6,386 bases of DNA from JAVBKE01 sp031554215 (GCA_031554215.1 JAVBKF010000062.1:1-6386); one strand, 5' to 3'; counted from the stretch's first letter, positions 1 to 6,284 are shown. Program-made: numbers and translations. Notes: a model not told the origin generated them from the sequence alone.

Positions 1-1
1 A

Positions 2-1030
2 GCGCTTGAGGCACAGTTAAGACTTGACCCAAAGGTAGTCGATTTGGCGAACAAAATTGATGTGAAAAATCAGCTTGGCTTATTGGAATATGGGAAGGAA
101 CCAGCTACTGAAATTTCCAATTTCTCTTCAAAAATCCTTAACTCGATTAAATCTAATAGCGTGGAAGAGTCAAGCATTTTGATACAGCAGCTGAACAAGA
201 TTATGGATAAGTTTGATCGTAATGATTTTGCTGAGAAGCCGGGGTTTCTTACTAAGATTTTTGGTAAAGGCGGAAACTATATTGAGAAGCTTTTTCAAAA
301 GTACAACACAATGGGATCAGAAATTGATAAGATTTATGTGGAAATCACTAAATATGAAAGCCAAATGAAGAATTCTACCTCTATGCTTGAGCAAATGTAT
401 CATCAAAATTTTCAATTCTATAATGAGCTACAAAAATATATTATTGCGGGTAAAATGAAAGCAGAACAGCTTAAAGCTGAGCAGTTGCCGGAACTGGAAA
501 AGAAAGCAGCATCTGGCGATCAGATTGCAGCAATGGAATTGTCAGGACTTCGCAACGGAATCGAATTAATCGAGAGTCGTTGCTATGATTTGGAGTTGGC
601 AAAACAGGTTTCATTCCAGACAGCTCCACAGATTAGAATGTTGCAAAAAGGGAATACCAACCTAATTGCGAAGATTAATTCTGCTTTTGTCACAACAATT
701 CCAATCTTTAAAGCGGGGGTCATTAATGCAATTTCCGCGAAAAGACAGAAGTTGGTTGCTGATTCAATGAGTGAGCTTGATAAAAGAACCAATGAGATGT
801 TGTTGAAAAATGCACAAACGATTTCAACGCAAAGTGTGGAGATTGCTCGACTTTCTGGTCAGCCGAGCATTAAGATTGAGACGATTGAAGAGACTTGGAG
901 CATTATTATGAAGGGCGTTCAGGATACGAAAACGATTGAGGTTGAGAATCAGCGACTTCGTGAAGAGGGAATTAAGCGATTAGAGTCTTTGAAAGAAAAT
1001 ATTGATCAGTTACGCTTAGGAGTACACTAA
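2..1030 (+). CDS. telA: TelA/YaaN-family toxic anion resistance protein, 5' end outside window
   Basis: This is a 342-residue C-terminal part of a TelA-family protein (PF05816; B. subtilis YaaN and YceH are relatives). The frame is open to the left edge, and the residues before the TTG at 44 (ALEAQLRLDPKVVDLANKID) continue the family's N-terminal pattern, so the TTG is not the real start. Family members are usually about 360-390 residues, so only a few dozen are missing. The protein is soluble, with no signal peptide, and is mostly helical and rich in charged residues, as expected of a coiled-coil protein. The region SFQTAPQIRMLQKGNTNLI and the ending VENQRLREEGIKRLESL are typical of the family. 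Members are linked to tellurite and cell-envelope stress resistance, but the molecular role is poorly defined; often the gene is paired with xpaC, which would lie outside this window. The family call is firm and the function is uncertain. Confidence 0.88.
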   Translation, partial: ALEAQLRLDPKVVDLANKIDVKNQLGLLEYGKEPATEISNFSSKILNSIKSNSVEESSILIQQLNKIMDKFDRNDFAEKPGFLTKIFGKGGNYIEKLFQKYNTMGSEIDKIYVEITKYESQMKNSTSMLEQMYHQNFQFYNELQKYIIAGKMKAEQLKAEQLPELEKKAASGDQIAAMELSGLRNGIELIESRCYDLELAKQVSFQTAPQIRMLQKGNTNLIAKINSAFVTTIPIFKAGVINAISAKRQKLVADSMSELDKRTNEMLLKNAQTISTQSVEIARLSGQPSIKIETIEETWSIIMKGVQDTKTIEVENQRLREEGIKRLESLKENIDQLRLGVH

Positions 1031-1040
1031 GTGAGTAAAT

Positions 1041-1073
1041 TCGTGGAGGGAAGTTTTTCTCCACGATTTTTTT
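1041..1073 (+). terminator. Intrinsic terminator after telA
   Basis: A perfect 8-bp stem (TCGTGGAG at 1041-1048 with CTCCACGA at 1059-1066) closes a 10-nt loop and is followed directly by seven T residues (1067-1073). It begins 11 nt after the telA stop codon, so telA is the last gene of its transcript. Confidence 0.85.
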
Positions 1074-1160
1074 ATTAATTTTGAGAGCTAAATTGCAAAT
1101 ACAAATGCAACAAACTAACCAGAAAAAATAAGAATGAGTAAGTGGAATGTCAACACTTTT

Positions 1161-1403
1161 TCAAACAATTTTTTTAAGGGTATCGAGTTTAAATTGATGC
1201 GGGGTTAGATACCCGAGTGAAGAATGAATTCGGAATTTATTAAACCAATTAACATAATCAGCTAATTTTAAAGATAGCTCGTCAAGGGTCTCAAAAGTGT
1301 GTTCATTAACAAATTCAGTCTTGATGATTTTGAATGTTGCTTCCGCTACTGCGTTATCATATGGACAGCTAGAACATCTTTTAGTGTTATTCTTTAGATT
1401 AGT
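1161..1403 (-). pseudogene. IS3-type transposase (OrfB) remnant, C-terminal part
   Basis: On the minus strand the frame ending at TGA 1161-1163 reads about 80 residues that match the C-terminus of IS3-family OrfB transposases. CPYDNAVAEATFKIIKTEF contains the DNA segment and the final catalytic glutamate region of the DDE core, followed by a segment ending in YVNWFNKFRIHSSLGYLTP, the usual 'YN..R.H..LGY.sP' tail. The frame is closed upstream by TGA at 1404-1406, and there is no start codon or Shine-Dalgarno site for this piece, so it cannot make a working transposase. The first two DDE aspartates are not recognisable. No orfA was found. The sequence just outside the stop (1141-1157, AGTGGAATGTCAACACT) could be the old element end, but no matching inverted copy is visible before wecB. 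Confidence 0.8.
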
Positions 1404-1406
1404 TCA

Positions 1407-1857
1407 ACGCTTTCTTGGCTCATCATGTCTCGTATAAACCTCTCCTGTCAAATGCCTACCACCAGTAGGCTAAGATTTATGAAATAAGACGTTATTGGAA
1501 TCTTTTAAAAACTTGAAGCAATATGCCTTAAAGCGTGTACACTTCTTATGTACTGAATTTATTGGTGTGAAAGCACCTTCGAGAAAATCTTGACACATTC
1601 AAAATATCACCTATTCCCCTTGAATTTCAAAAAGAAAATTACTATAATGAAAGCTAGCGTAGTCGTCATCAATCATTGCCACCGGTTTATCATCCTATTT
1701 CCCTAGTGGAAAATGCAGTAGAATTGAGCTATTTACTGGAACATGGCTACTAATAATTTGAAGTGCTATTTTACAAAAGCCCACCACGATACGATCAAAT
1801 TATTTCACCCCGTTACAAATCTGTTTAAGCGCAACATTGGAAGTTACAAACAGTAAA
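1407..1857 (-). other. Degenerate sequence, probable upstream part of the same IS remnant
   Basis: No intact gene is present. Reading the minus strand in the same frame as the preserved transposase tail gives stretches of 20-40 codons broken by TAG 1470-1472, TGA 1599-1601, TAG 1611-1613, TAG 1695-1697 and a TAA near 1801. One stretch (from ATG 1598) ends FLKDSNNVLFHKS, and the next contains LTGEVYT. These sit about where IS3 OrfB proteins have 'HSD.G.QYTs' before the DNA motif, but are too decayed for certainty. The stretch is visibly AT-richer than the spoVA half of the window. A 6-bp hairpin at 1454-1470 (GCCTAC/GTAGGC) has no T-run and is not called a terminator. Confidence 0.4.
1620..1648 (+). 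promoter_or_regulatory. Sigma-A-type promoter candidate upstream of wecB
   Basis: TTGAAT at 1620-1625 and a perfect TATAAT at 1643-1648 are separated by exactly 17 nt, close to the vegetative consensus TTGACA-17-TATAAT. It points toward wecB and would give a leader of roughly 235 nt. It lies within the degenerate transposase sequence. No better promoter was seen nearer to the wecB start. AT-rich DNA produces such matches by chance, so its use is inferred. Confidence 0.4.
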
Positions 1858-1890
1858 TCCATAGAAAACTACAAGAAAAATAGGTGAAGA

Positions 1891-2985
1891 ATGAAAAAAG
1901 TCATGTTAATTTTCGGCACACGTCCAGAAGCAATCAAAATGTGCCCATTAGTCAAAGAATTGAAAACGCGACCAGGCATAGAAACAATTGTCTGTGTCAC
2001 AGGACAACATCGCCAAATGTTAGATCAAGCACTTGAAACATTTGGTGTTAAGCCTGACTTTGATTTATCCGTGATGATGGAAAAGCAGACGTTGTTTGAT
2101 GTAACGTCTAATATTCTGAATAAAATTAAAACTGTTTTAGAAGAAGTGGCACCTGATGTCGTACTGGTTCACGGTGATACAACGACAACATTTGTCACTT
2201 CACTCGCCTGCTTCTATTTACAAATTCCAGTAGGCCATGTTGAGGCAGGGCTCCGAACGCACAACATCTATTCTCCTTTCCCAGAAGAATTCAACAGGCA
2301 AGCGGTCGGACTCGTTGCAAAGTATCATTTTGCACCAACAGAAACTGCGAAACAGAACCTAATTAATGAAGGAAAGATTCCTGCTGACATCTATGTCACT
2401 GGCAATACCGCAATTGATGCCTTACATACAACAATTACACCAGACTATTCACATGATGAACTGGCATGGGCATCTGATAGCCGGTTGATTTTGATTACAG
2501 CACATCGGCGTGAAAATCTTGGCGAACCGATGTATAACATGTTTAGAGCGATTAAGCGCATTATTGACGAGACAGCGGATGTGAAAGCTATCTATCCGAT
2601 TCATATGAACCCTGCGGTTAGAAAGGCTGCTTTTGAAGTGTTTGGCGATAGTGACCGAGTCCGAATCATTGAACCACTGGATGTCCTTGATTTCCACAAT
2701 TTCATGTCTCAATCGTATTTAATTTTGACTGATAGCGGCGGTATTCAGGAAGAAGCACCGTCACTCGGCAAGCCTGTCCTCGTCATGCGCGATACAACAG
2801 AACGCCCAGAAGGCGTTGCTGCTGGAACCTTAAATCTAGTAGGTACGGATGAAGAAGTCATCTATCGTTCATTCAAACAGCTTCTCGAAGATCCATCAGC
2901 TTATCAAAAAATGAGCCAAGCCAGTAATCCTTACGGCGATGGTACCGCTTGCAAGCAAATCGCTGATATCTTGTCAGCGAACTAA
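1891..2985 (+). CDS. wecB: UDP-N-acetylglucosamine 2-epimerase (non-hydrolysing)
   Basis: WecB/MnaA interconverts UDP-GlcNAc and UDP-ManNAc in the cytoplasm. In Gram-positive bacteria UDP-ManNAc feeds the linkage unit of wall teichoic acid and some capsule-like polymers. The 364-residue protein is the usual full length and shows all family landmarks: GTRPEAIKMCPL (9-20), GQH (38-40), VHGDTTTT (93-100, with Asp96), GHVEAGLRT (115-123, with Glu118), PFPEEFNR (129-136, with Glu132), AHRREN (204-209, with His205), DSGGIQEEAPSLGKP (281-295) and RDTTERPEG (300-308). Asp96, Glu118, Glu132 and His205 correspond to the catalytic Asp95, Glu117, Glu131 and His213 of the E. coli enzyme. AGGTGA at 1882-1887 precedes the ATG, with short 3-nt spacing. 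The gene stands alone, with IS debris upstream and the convergent spoVA operon downstream; no other glycan gene is in the window. The symbol mnaA is equally used. Confidence 0.96.
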   Translation: MKKVMLIFGTRPEAIKMCPLVKELKTRPGIETIVCVTGQHRQMLDQALETFGVKPDFDLSVMMEKQTLFDVTSNILNKIKTVLEEVAPDVVLVHGDTTTTFVTSLACFYLQIPVGHVEAGLRTHNIYSPFPEEFNRQAVGLVAKYHFAPTETAKQNLINEGKIPADIYVTGNTAIDALHTTITPDYSHDELAWASDSRLILITAHRRENLGEPMYNMFRAIKRIIDETADVKAIYPIHMNPAVRKAAFEVFGDSDRVRIIEPLDVLDFHNFMSQSYLILTDSGGIQEEAPSLGKPVLVMRDTTERPEGVAAGTLNLVGTDEEVIYRSFKQLLEDPSAYQKMSQASNPYGDGTACKQIADILSAN

Positions 2986-3034
2986 ATAACAATTAGCAAC
3001 CAACGATGCAACAAAATCACCATGTAATCAAGCA

Positions 3035-3056
3035 GTCAGAGGGTTTCCCCTCTGAC
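3035..3056 (+). terminator. Strong hairpin downstream of wecB, no T-run
   Basis: GTCAGAGGG (3035-3043) and CCCTCTGAC (3048-3056) form a perfect 9-bp GC-rich stem with a TTTC tetraloop, 49 nt after the wecB stop. No T-run follows on either strand, so it is not a classic intrinsic terminator alone. It may stabilise the 3' end of the wecB mRNA or act together with the next hairpin. Confidence 0.4.
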
Positions 3057-3065
3057 CCGCTCACA

Positions 3066-3112
3066 CCAAAAGGAAACAGTGATGAATTAATGGAAATCGA
3101 TCACTGTTTCCT
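3066..3112 (-). terminator. Terminator of the spoVA operon, possibly bidirectional
   Basis: AGGAAACAGTGAT (3071-3083) and its perfect complement ATCACTGTTTCCT (3100-3112) form a 13-bp stem around a 16-nt loop. Read on the minus strand, it begins 37 nt after the spoVAEb stop codon and runs into a short TTTT (3067-3070). On the plus strand it is followed by the weaker CAATTATTATT, so it may also serve the convergent wecB transcript. The short T-run and large loop make it a moderate rather than a strong terminator. Confidence 0.55.
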
Positions 3113-3149
3113 CAATTATTATTCAGCTCCGCAACCGATCCGTCAATGC

Positions 3150-3506
3150 TCATCCCCGTGACTTAAATAGCAGCGCACCAATCATCCCAAAAATAACTGC
3201 AGCCGAAATCCCTGAGCTTGTAATTTCAAACATCCCAGTCAGAACACCGACAATCCCATGTTGCTGATACTCCTGAAGTGCACCCTGCACAAGCGAATTC
3301 CCAAAGCTAACAATTGGTACCGTAGCACCTGCTCCGGCAAAATTGATGATTGGCTCATATAGCTCCAAGCCGCCAAGAATTGCCCCTACGACAACAAGTA
3401 AACTCAGCGTATGAGCTGGCGTTAATTTTGCAACATCAAAGAGTATTTGCCCGATCACGCATACCGTTCCCCCAACAACAAATGACCAAAAAAACATTGC
3501 TACCAT
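3150..3506 (-). CDS. spoVAE: Stage V sporulation protein AE, SpoVAEb type
   Basis: This 118-residue integral membrane protein belongs to the SpoVAC/SpoVAEb family, part of the forespore inner-membrane SpoVA complex that moves Ca-dipicolinic acid into the spore and out during germination. It matches B. subtilis SpoVAEb closely in length and pattern: FFWSFVVGG (5-13), IGQILFDVAKLTP (18-30), FAGAGATVPIVSFGNSLVQG (56-75) and the C-terminal SGISAAVIFGMIGAL (98-112). Hydrophobic segments lie at about 5-24, 34-50 and 98-115. The ATG at 3506 is preferred because AGGAG stands 9 nt upstream; an in-frame ATG three codons later is a poorer choice. It is the last gene of the operon, 47 nt after spoVAD. 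No spoVAEa or spoVAF homologue follows; the convergent wecB comes next. Confidence 0.95.
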   Translation of the reverse strand: MVAMFFWSFVVGGTVCVIGQILFDVAKLTPAHTLSLLVVVGAILGGLELYEPIINFAGAGATVPIVSFGNSLVQGALQEYQQHGIVGVLTGMFEITSSGISAAVIFGMIGALLFKSRG

Positions 3507-3553
3507 CCAACTTCACTCCTAACACTCATCAACGTGCACAACAAATCAGCACT

Positions 3554-4579
3554 CTAGTTCAACAATTCAACAGCAACAGCATGGGCGATGCAAGGGATTG
3601 TCTCACCTTGCTGGAATGAAAGCGGCGACAATAAGGCACCAGTCGCACAGATCAGTACTTTTTTATAACGTTTCTGCTTCATTTCATTTAGGATATGTCC
3701 ATAGAAAACTGTTGCCGAACAACCAGCACCACTGCCGCCCGAAAGAACATCCTTTTTCTGACGCTCATCATAGATCATTAAACCGCAATCTTTGAAGTGA
3801 TTTCGCTCCAGATTAACGCCTTTTTGCAACAACATTTCATAGCAAGTTGCACTCCCTATTTCACCTAAATCACCTGTAAAAACGCAATCATAATAATCAT
3901 AAGGCAACGCAAAGTCTTGAAAATGACTCATAATCGTATCGAATGCCGCTGGCGCCATTGCCCCACCCATATTCAGTGGGTCTGACATCCCTTGATCAAT
4001 GACTCGTCCAATCGTGGCACCGACAACAACAGGTTGATTTGTCATCTGCATTGTACTAGCGCCAATCACTGCCATCCCGGCGCCTGTCACTGTCCACTGC
4101 GCTGTCGGTGGTTTCTGCCCACCGTACTCTGTTGGATAACGAAATTGCCTTTCAACCGCTGCATTATGACTAGAAGCACCTGTTACTACATGCCTAGCGC
4201 CGCCATAATTGACAATAAAAGCTGCCAAAGCAAGCCCTTCCATCGACGTTGAGCAGGCACCAAACAATCCGAAATATGGAAGGGAACTAGACCGGGCCGC
4301 AAAGCTAGTTGGCGTAATCTGGTTAATCAAGTCCCCTGCCAAAAAAAACTGAATATCATCTTGCTGTTTGCCTGCCTTCTTAATGGCGATTTTCACAGCA
4401 TCCTCCACTAGCAAACAGCTAGCCTTTTCAAAACTCGCTTCATTCATCCACATCTTGTCGTAGATCACATCAAACTCACTACCGAGTCGCCCCTTCCCCT
4501 CAAACGGACCTCCAACAACACCAGTCCCAAGAATTGCCGGGCGATTTTCAAACCGCCAAGATTGTTTTCCAACTAACAC
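3554..4579 (-). CDS. spoVAD: Stage V sporulation protein AD, dipicolinate-binding SpoVA subunit
   Basis: SpoVAD is a soluble, membrane-associated protein with a thiolase/ketoacyl-synthase fold that binds dipicolinic acid and serves its transport into the forespore. The 341-residue product has the family's usual length. It shows GKQSW (4-8), LAGDLINQ (80-87), FGACSTSMEG (106-115, with Cys109, equivalent to the conserved Cys110 of B. subtilis), SHNAAVERQFRYPTEYGGQ (a hallmark block), SGGSGAGCSATV and the end segment ATGALLSP. The start is taken as GTG at 4579 (VLVGKQSW), because GGAGG lies 8 nt before it. The longer frame from a TTG at 4594 overlaps that Shine-Dalgarno site and has none of its own. 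The gene lies 61 nt downstream of spoVAC and 47 nt upstream of spoVAEb, in the conserved AC-AD-AEb order. Known from the family: DPA binding. Inferred: this copy is functional, as no truncation is seen. Confidence 0.95.
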   Translation of the reverse strand: MLVGKQSWRFENRPAILGTGVVGGPFEGKGRLGSEFDVIYDKMWMNEASFEKASCLLVEDAVKIAIKKAGKQQDDIQFFLAGDLINQITPTSFAARSSSLPYFGLFGACSTSMEGLALAAFIVNYGGARHVVTGASSHNAAVERQFRYPTEYGGQKPPTAQWTVTGAGMAVIGASTMQMTNQPVVVGATIGRVIDQGMSDPLNMGGAMAPAAFDTIMSHFQDFALPYDYYDCVFTGDLGEIGSATCYEMLLQKGVNLERNHFKDCGLMIYDERQKKDVLSGGSGAGCSATVFYGHILNEMKQKRYKKVLICATGALLSPLSFQQGETIPCIAHAVAVELLN

Positions 4580-4640
4580 GTCTCCACCCTCCAAATTTGA
4601 AAATTAAGCTACCAAAATGCACAAGTTTTCTCGCATCAAT

Positions 4641-5102
4641 TTAGAAAAGTTCAATCCAAAGCACCTTGAGTAACGCAACGACAAACGCAGAGAATACACC
4701 GAACAAAATCACTGATCCAGCCAGTTTAAACAAGTTACCGCCAACGCCAAGGACATAGCCTTCAGTGCGATGTTCGATCGCAGAAGAGATGACTGCATTC
4801 CCAAACCCAGTCACCGGGACCGCTGACCCTGCGCCAGCAAACTGACCCAACTTATCATAGACGCCAAACCCAGTCAGTAACATGGACAAGAACACCATCG
4901 TAGCCACAACTGGGTTCCCCACCGTTTTTTCTGTAAAATTAAAATAAAAGATATAGCCAAGCGAAATGATTTGACCTACTAAGCAAAAAATCCCGCCCAC
5001 GAGAAATGCTTTCAAACAATTCATTACAACAGGTCGTGGTACTTCAAATTTTTGCTGGATTTGTTGATATTGTTTTTGCTCTGGCGTTAATTTCTTCTTC
5101 AT
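4641..5102 (-). CDS. spoVAC: Stage V sporulation protein AC
   Basis: SpoVAC is a polytopic membrane protein of the spore inner membrane; the B. subtilis protein has been described as a mechanosensitive channel-like component for dipicolinic acid. The 153-residue product is the expected length. After a charged cytosolic N-terminus (1-26) come the conserved NCLKAFLVGG (28-37), EKTVGNP (58-64), LLTGFGVYDKLGQFAGAG (75-92), SAVPVTGFGN (93-102), SAIEHRTEGYVLGVGGN (107-123) and FKLAGSVILFG (125-135). Hydrophobic segments are at about 30-54, 63-80 and 115-148. Its FAGAG..VP...FGN block is shared with SpoVAEb, showing common ancestry. The ATG is preceded by GAGG 10 nt upstream. It follows the lipoprotein gene by 65 nt with no terminator between, so the two are probably co-transcribed. 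No spoVAA or spoVAB precedes it. Confidence 0.96.
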   Translation of the reverse strand: MKKKLTPEQKQYQQIQQKFEVPRPVVMNCLKAFLVGGIFCLVGQIISLGYIFYFNFTEKTVGNPVVATMVFLSMLLTGFGVYDKLGQFAGAGSAVPVTGFGNAVISSAIEHRTEGYVLGVGGNLFKLAGSVILFGVFSAFVVALLKVLWIELF

Positions 5103-5167
5103 AGAATAAGGGCCTCATTATTATTTATTTTGAAGATATGTGCGGTGAACGACATCCTACTCGCCTG

Positions 5168-5629
5168 CTATGCTGTATCTTCATTTAATTCGACAATATT
5201 TCCAAACCATTTCTTCGCTTTATTTTTCGGGTAATTTTCTTTATGTACATGCACACCAAGTTCAATGGCTTCGAGAAATATCTTCATATCACTTGACACG
5301 ATAAAATCATTTCCCGGGTAGTCTCTCTTCAACATCTTAGTGATTTTCTTCTCAATCGCTTCCATATGTATCCGCTGCATATGTTTCACCTTATATGCGA
5401 CCAGAATTTCTTTACCATTTTGAATGACCGCTACGTCAAATAATTCATCGAAAGACTGTACTTCTTGCTTAATCCTCGAGAGCGGTGCCTTATCGCCAGC
5501 AATATAGACCGGTTTTGGATCAACTGCCTTAAAAAGTGACATGCGTGCCTCTCGGCTATCAGAATCCGGGGAGCAAGCGGATAACAATAACATGGCAATT
5601 AGTACGGCAATCATCTTCCAGATTTGCAT
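5168..5629 (-). CDS. YlaJ/YhcN-type sporulation lipoprotein
   Basis: This 153-residue secreted lipoprotein belongs to the YhcN/YlaJ spore lipoprotein family (PF09580), whose members sit in the spore inner membrane and affect outgrowth or germination. The signal peptide runs over residues 1-18, with a lipobox L-S-A-C and lipidated Cys19. The mature part holds the family's 'VAVIQNGKEILVAYKV' strand region, an amphipathic helix (EAIEKKITKMLKRDYPG) and FIVSSDMKIFLEAIEL, similar to the 'VSsD.K' pattern of YlaJ, with a lysine-rich tail. The ATG at 5629 is chosen because AAGGGG precedes it at good spacing and it places the signal sequence at the N-terminus. An upstream in-frame ATG at 5692 would lie in the preceding terminator and promoter. 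It is the first gene of the unit with spoVAC, spoVAD and spoVAEb; yhcN/ylaJ genes are known companions of spoVA2-type operons. Choosing between YlaJ and YhcN is a judgement. Confidence 0.75.
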   Translation of the reverse strand: MQIWKMIAVLIAMLLLSACSPDSDSREARMSLFKAVDPKPVYIAGDKAPLSRIKQEVQSFDELFDVAVIQNGKEILVAYKVKHMQRIHMEAIEKKITKMLKRDYPGNDFIVSSDMKIFLEAIELGVHVHKENYPKNKAKKWFGNIVELNEDTA

Positions 5630-5652
5630 ACAACCACACCCCTTTTTGAGAA

Positions 5653-5682
5653 TAGTTTGTCTAAAAAAAAGATGATTATACA
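5653..5682 (-). promoter_or_regulatory. Sigma-G-like forespore promoter of the spoVA unit
   Basis: On the minus strand TGTATA (5682-5677) and CAAACTA (5659-5653) are 17 nt apart, close to the sigma-G pattern TGAATA-17/18-CATACTA (one mismatch in each box). The predicted start of transcription near 5646 leaves a leader of under 20 nt that still contains the AAGGGG Shine-Dalgarno site of the lipoprotein gene. Forespore sigma-G control is what is known for spoVA operons, which supports the call. Confidence 0.55.
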
Positions 5683-5708
5683 AAAAAAGCAACCCGATTT
5701 CAGGTTGC
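5682..5708 (-). terminator. Intrinsic terminator of the CotO-like gene
   Basis: On the minus strand GCAACCTG pairs with CGGGTTGC (8 bp with one G-T wobble, AAAT tetraloop; 5708-5689) and is followed by seven T residues (5688-5682). It separates the CotO-like gene from the spoVA unit. Its T-run ends where the -35 box of the next promoter begins. Confidence 0.88.
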
Positions 5709-5750
5709 CTGCTTACTTTATATGATTATTTAAACATGATGTAGCTAGCG

Positions 5751-6284
5751 CTATAGTACTTTGACTCGGTAAATACGATCAACTTGGAATTGGCGCCAGA
5801 TCCGGGCATATGCTTCTTTCAAGTAAACCATCCCGTGTTCCAGCTTCTCAACAGTCCCACTATACACCTGATCATCAATATAAATCTCACATAGTGGTCT
5901 TTTCCGAATAGATGAACGAGCAATAAGTTGTTTCAGTTGTGCCTCAATACTGACTGATTTATCCATCACTGGTTTTGGCTGATCGAGTTTCACACTTGTA
6001 AACGTCAGCATCGGCTTATGCATATTCGTTTTCTGAACCGGAACAGCCAGACTATTTGTTTGATCATCAGCTGTTCGGTTCACAGCCTGTGTACCACTAA
6101 AGACCTGTTCCATTCGTTCCTCCGCAGCCGGTTCCGGGGACTTAAGCGTTTCAACCTCTGGCGGCAAAACGACATTTGAAAAATAATCATCAATCTGGAC
6201 CACTTCTGGTTCCATTAAACGATTCTGCAGATATTCTCTTGAGATAAGCCTGTTCTCTACCATTTCAGCATGTTCCTGATCCAT
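5751..6284 (-). CDS. Putative CotO-like spore coat protein
   Basis: The product has 177 residues, no signal peptide and no membrane segment. The N-terminal two thirds (1-110) is polar and acidic, rich in Pro, Glu, Gln and Val, and looks disordered. The C-terminal part (about 111-177) looks folded: a helix (SIEAQLKQLIARSS) is followed by KRPLCEIYIDDQVYSGTVEKL and a stretch ending DRIYRVKVL. This short beta-rich layout, 'P.CEi.......G.v.........v......I..i..v', resembles the C-terminal region of CotO-family spore coat proteins (PF14153). That reading is from memory of the family pattern, not an alignment, and the neighbouring spore genes make it more plausible. The Shine-Dalgarno region GGGTGAGG lies 4 nt before the ATG. 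The gene has its own terminator and so is separate from the spoVA unit. It could instead be an unrelated sporulation protein. Confidence 0.45.
   Translation of the reverse strand: MDQEHAEMVENRLISREYLQNRLMEPEVVQIDDYFSNVVLPPEVETLKSPEPAAEERMEQVFSGTQAVNRTADDQTNSLAVPVQKTNMHKPMLTFTSVKLDQPKPVMDKSVSIEAQLKQLIARSSIRKRPLCEIYIDDQVYSGTVEKLEHGMVYLKEAYARIWRQFQVDRIYRVKVL

Noticed and set aside
44..46. TTG at 44 as the start of the telA-family gene
   Set aside because: The frame is open to the left edge, the residues before it fit the family, and no Shine-Dalgarno site precedes it. The gene is cut by the window edge.
583..792. Minus-strand open frame within telA
   Set aside because: It is antisense to a well-supported gene, with no family match or start signal. 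The same applies to the minus frame at 2449-2712 in wecB and the plus frames at 3350-3795 and 3992-4252 opposite spoVAEb/spoVAD.
1454..1470. 6-bp hairpin GCCTAC/GTAGGC
   Set aside because: Short stem with no T-run on either strand, inside decayed sequence; likely chance.
1621..1697. Possible second transposase type (segment KPVAMIDDDYA on the minus strand)
   Set aside because: It faintly recalls the IDDFA motif of ISL3 transposases, but there is no further support and the frame is interrupted.
4580..4594. TTG start of spoVAD at 4594
   Set aside because: The five extra codons are the Shine-Dalgarno sequence of the GTG at 4579, and family members begin near this GTG.
5630..5692. Longer lipoprotein from ATG 5692
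   Set aside because: It would put 21 residues before the signal peptide and overlap the sigma-G-like promoter and the terminator T-run. The ATG at 5629 has a strong Shine-Dalgarno site.
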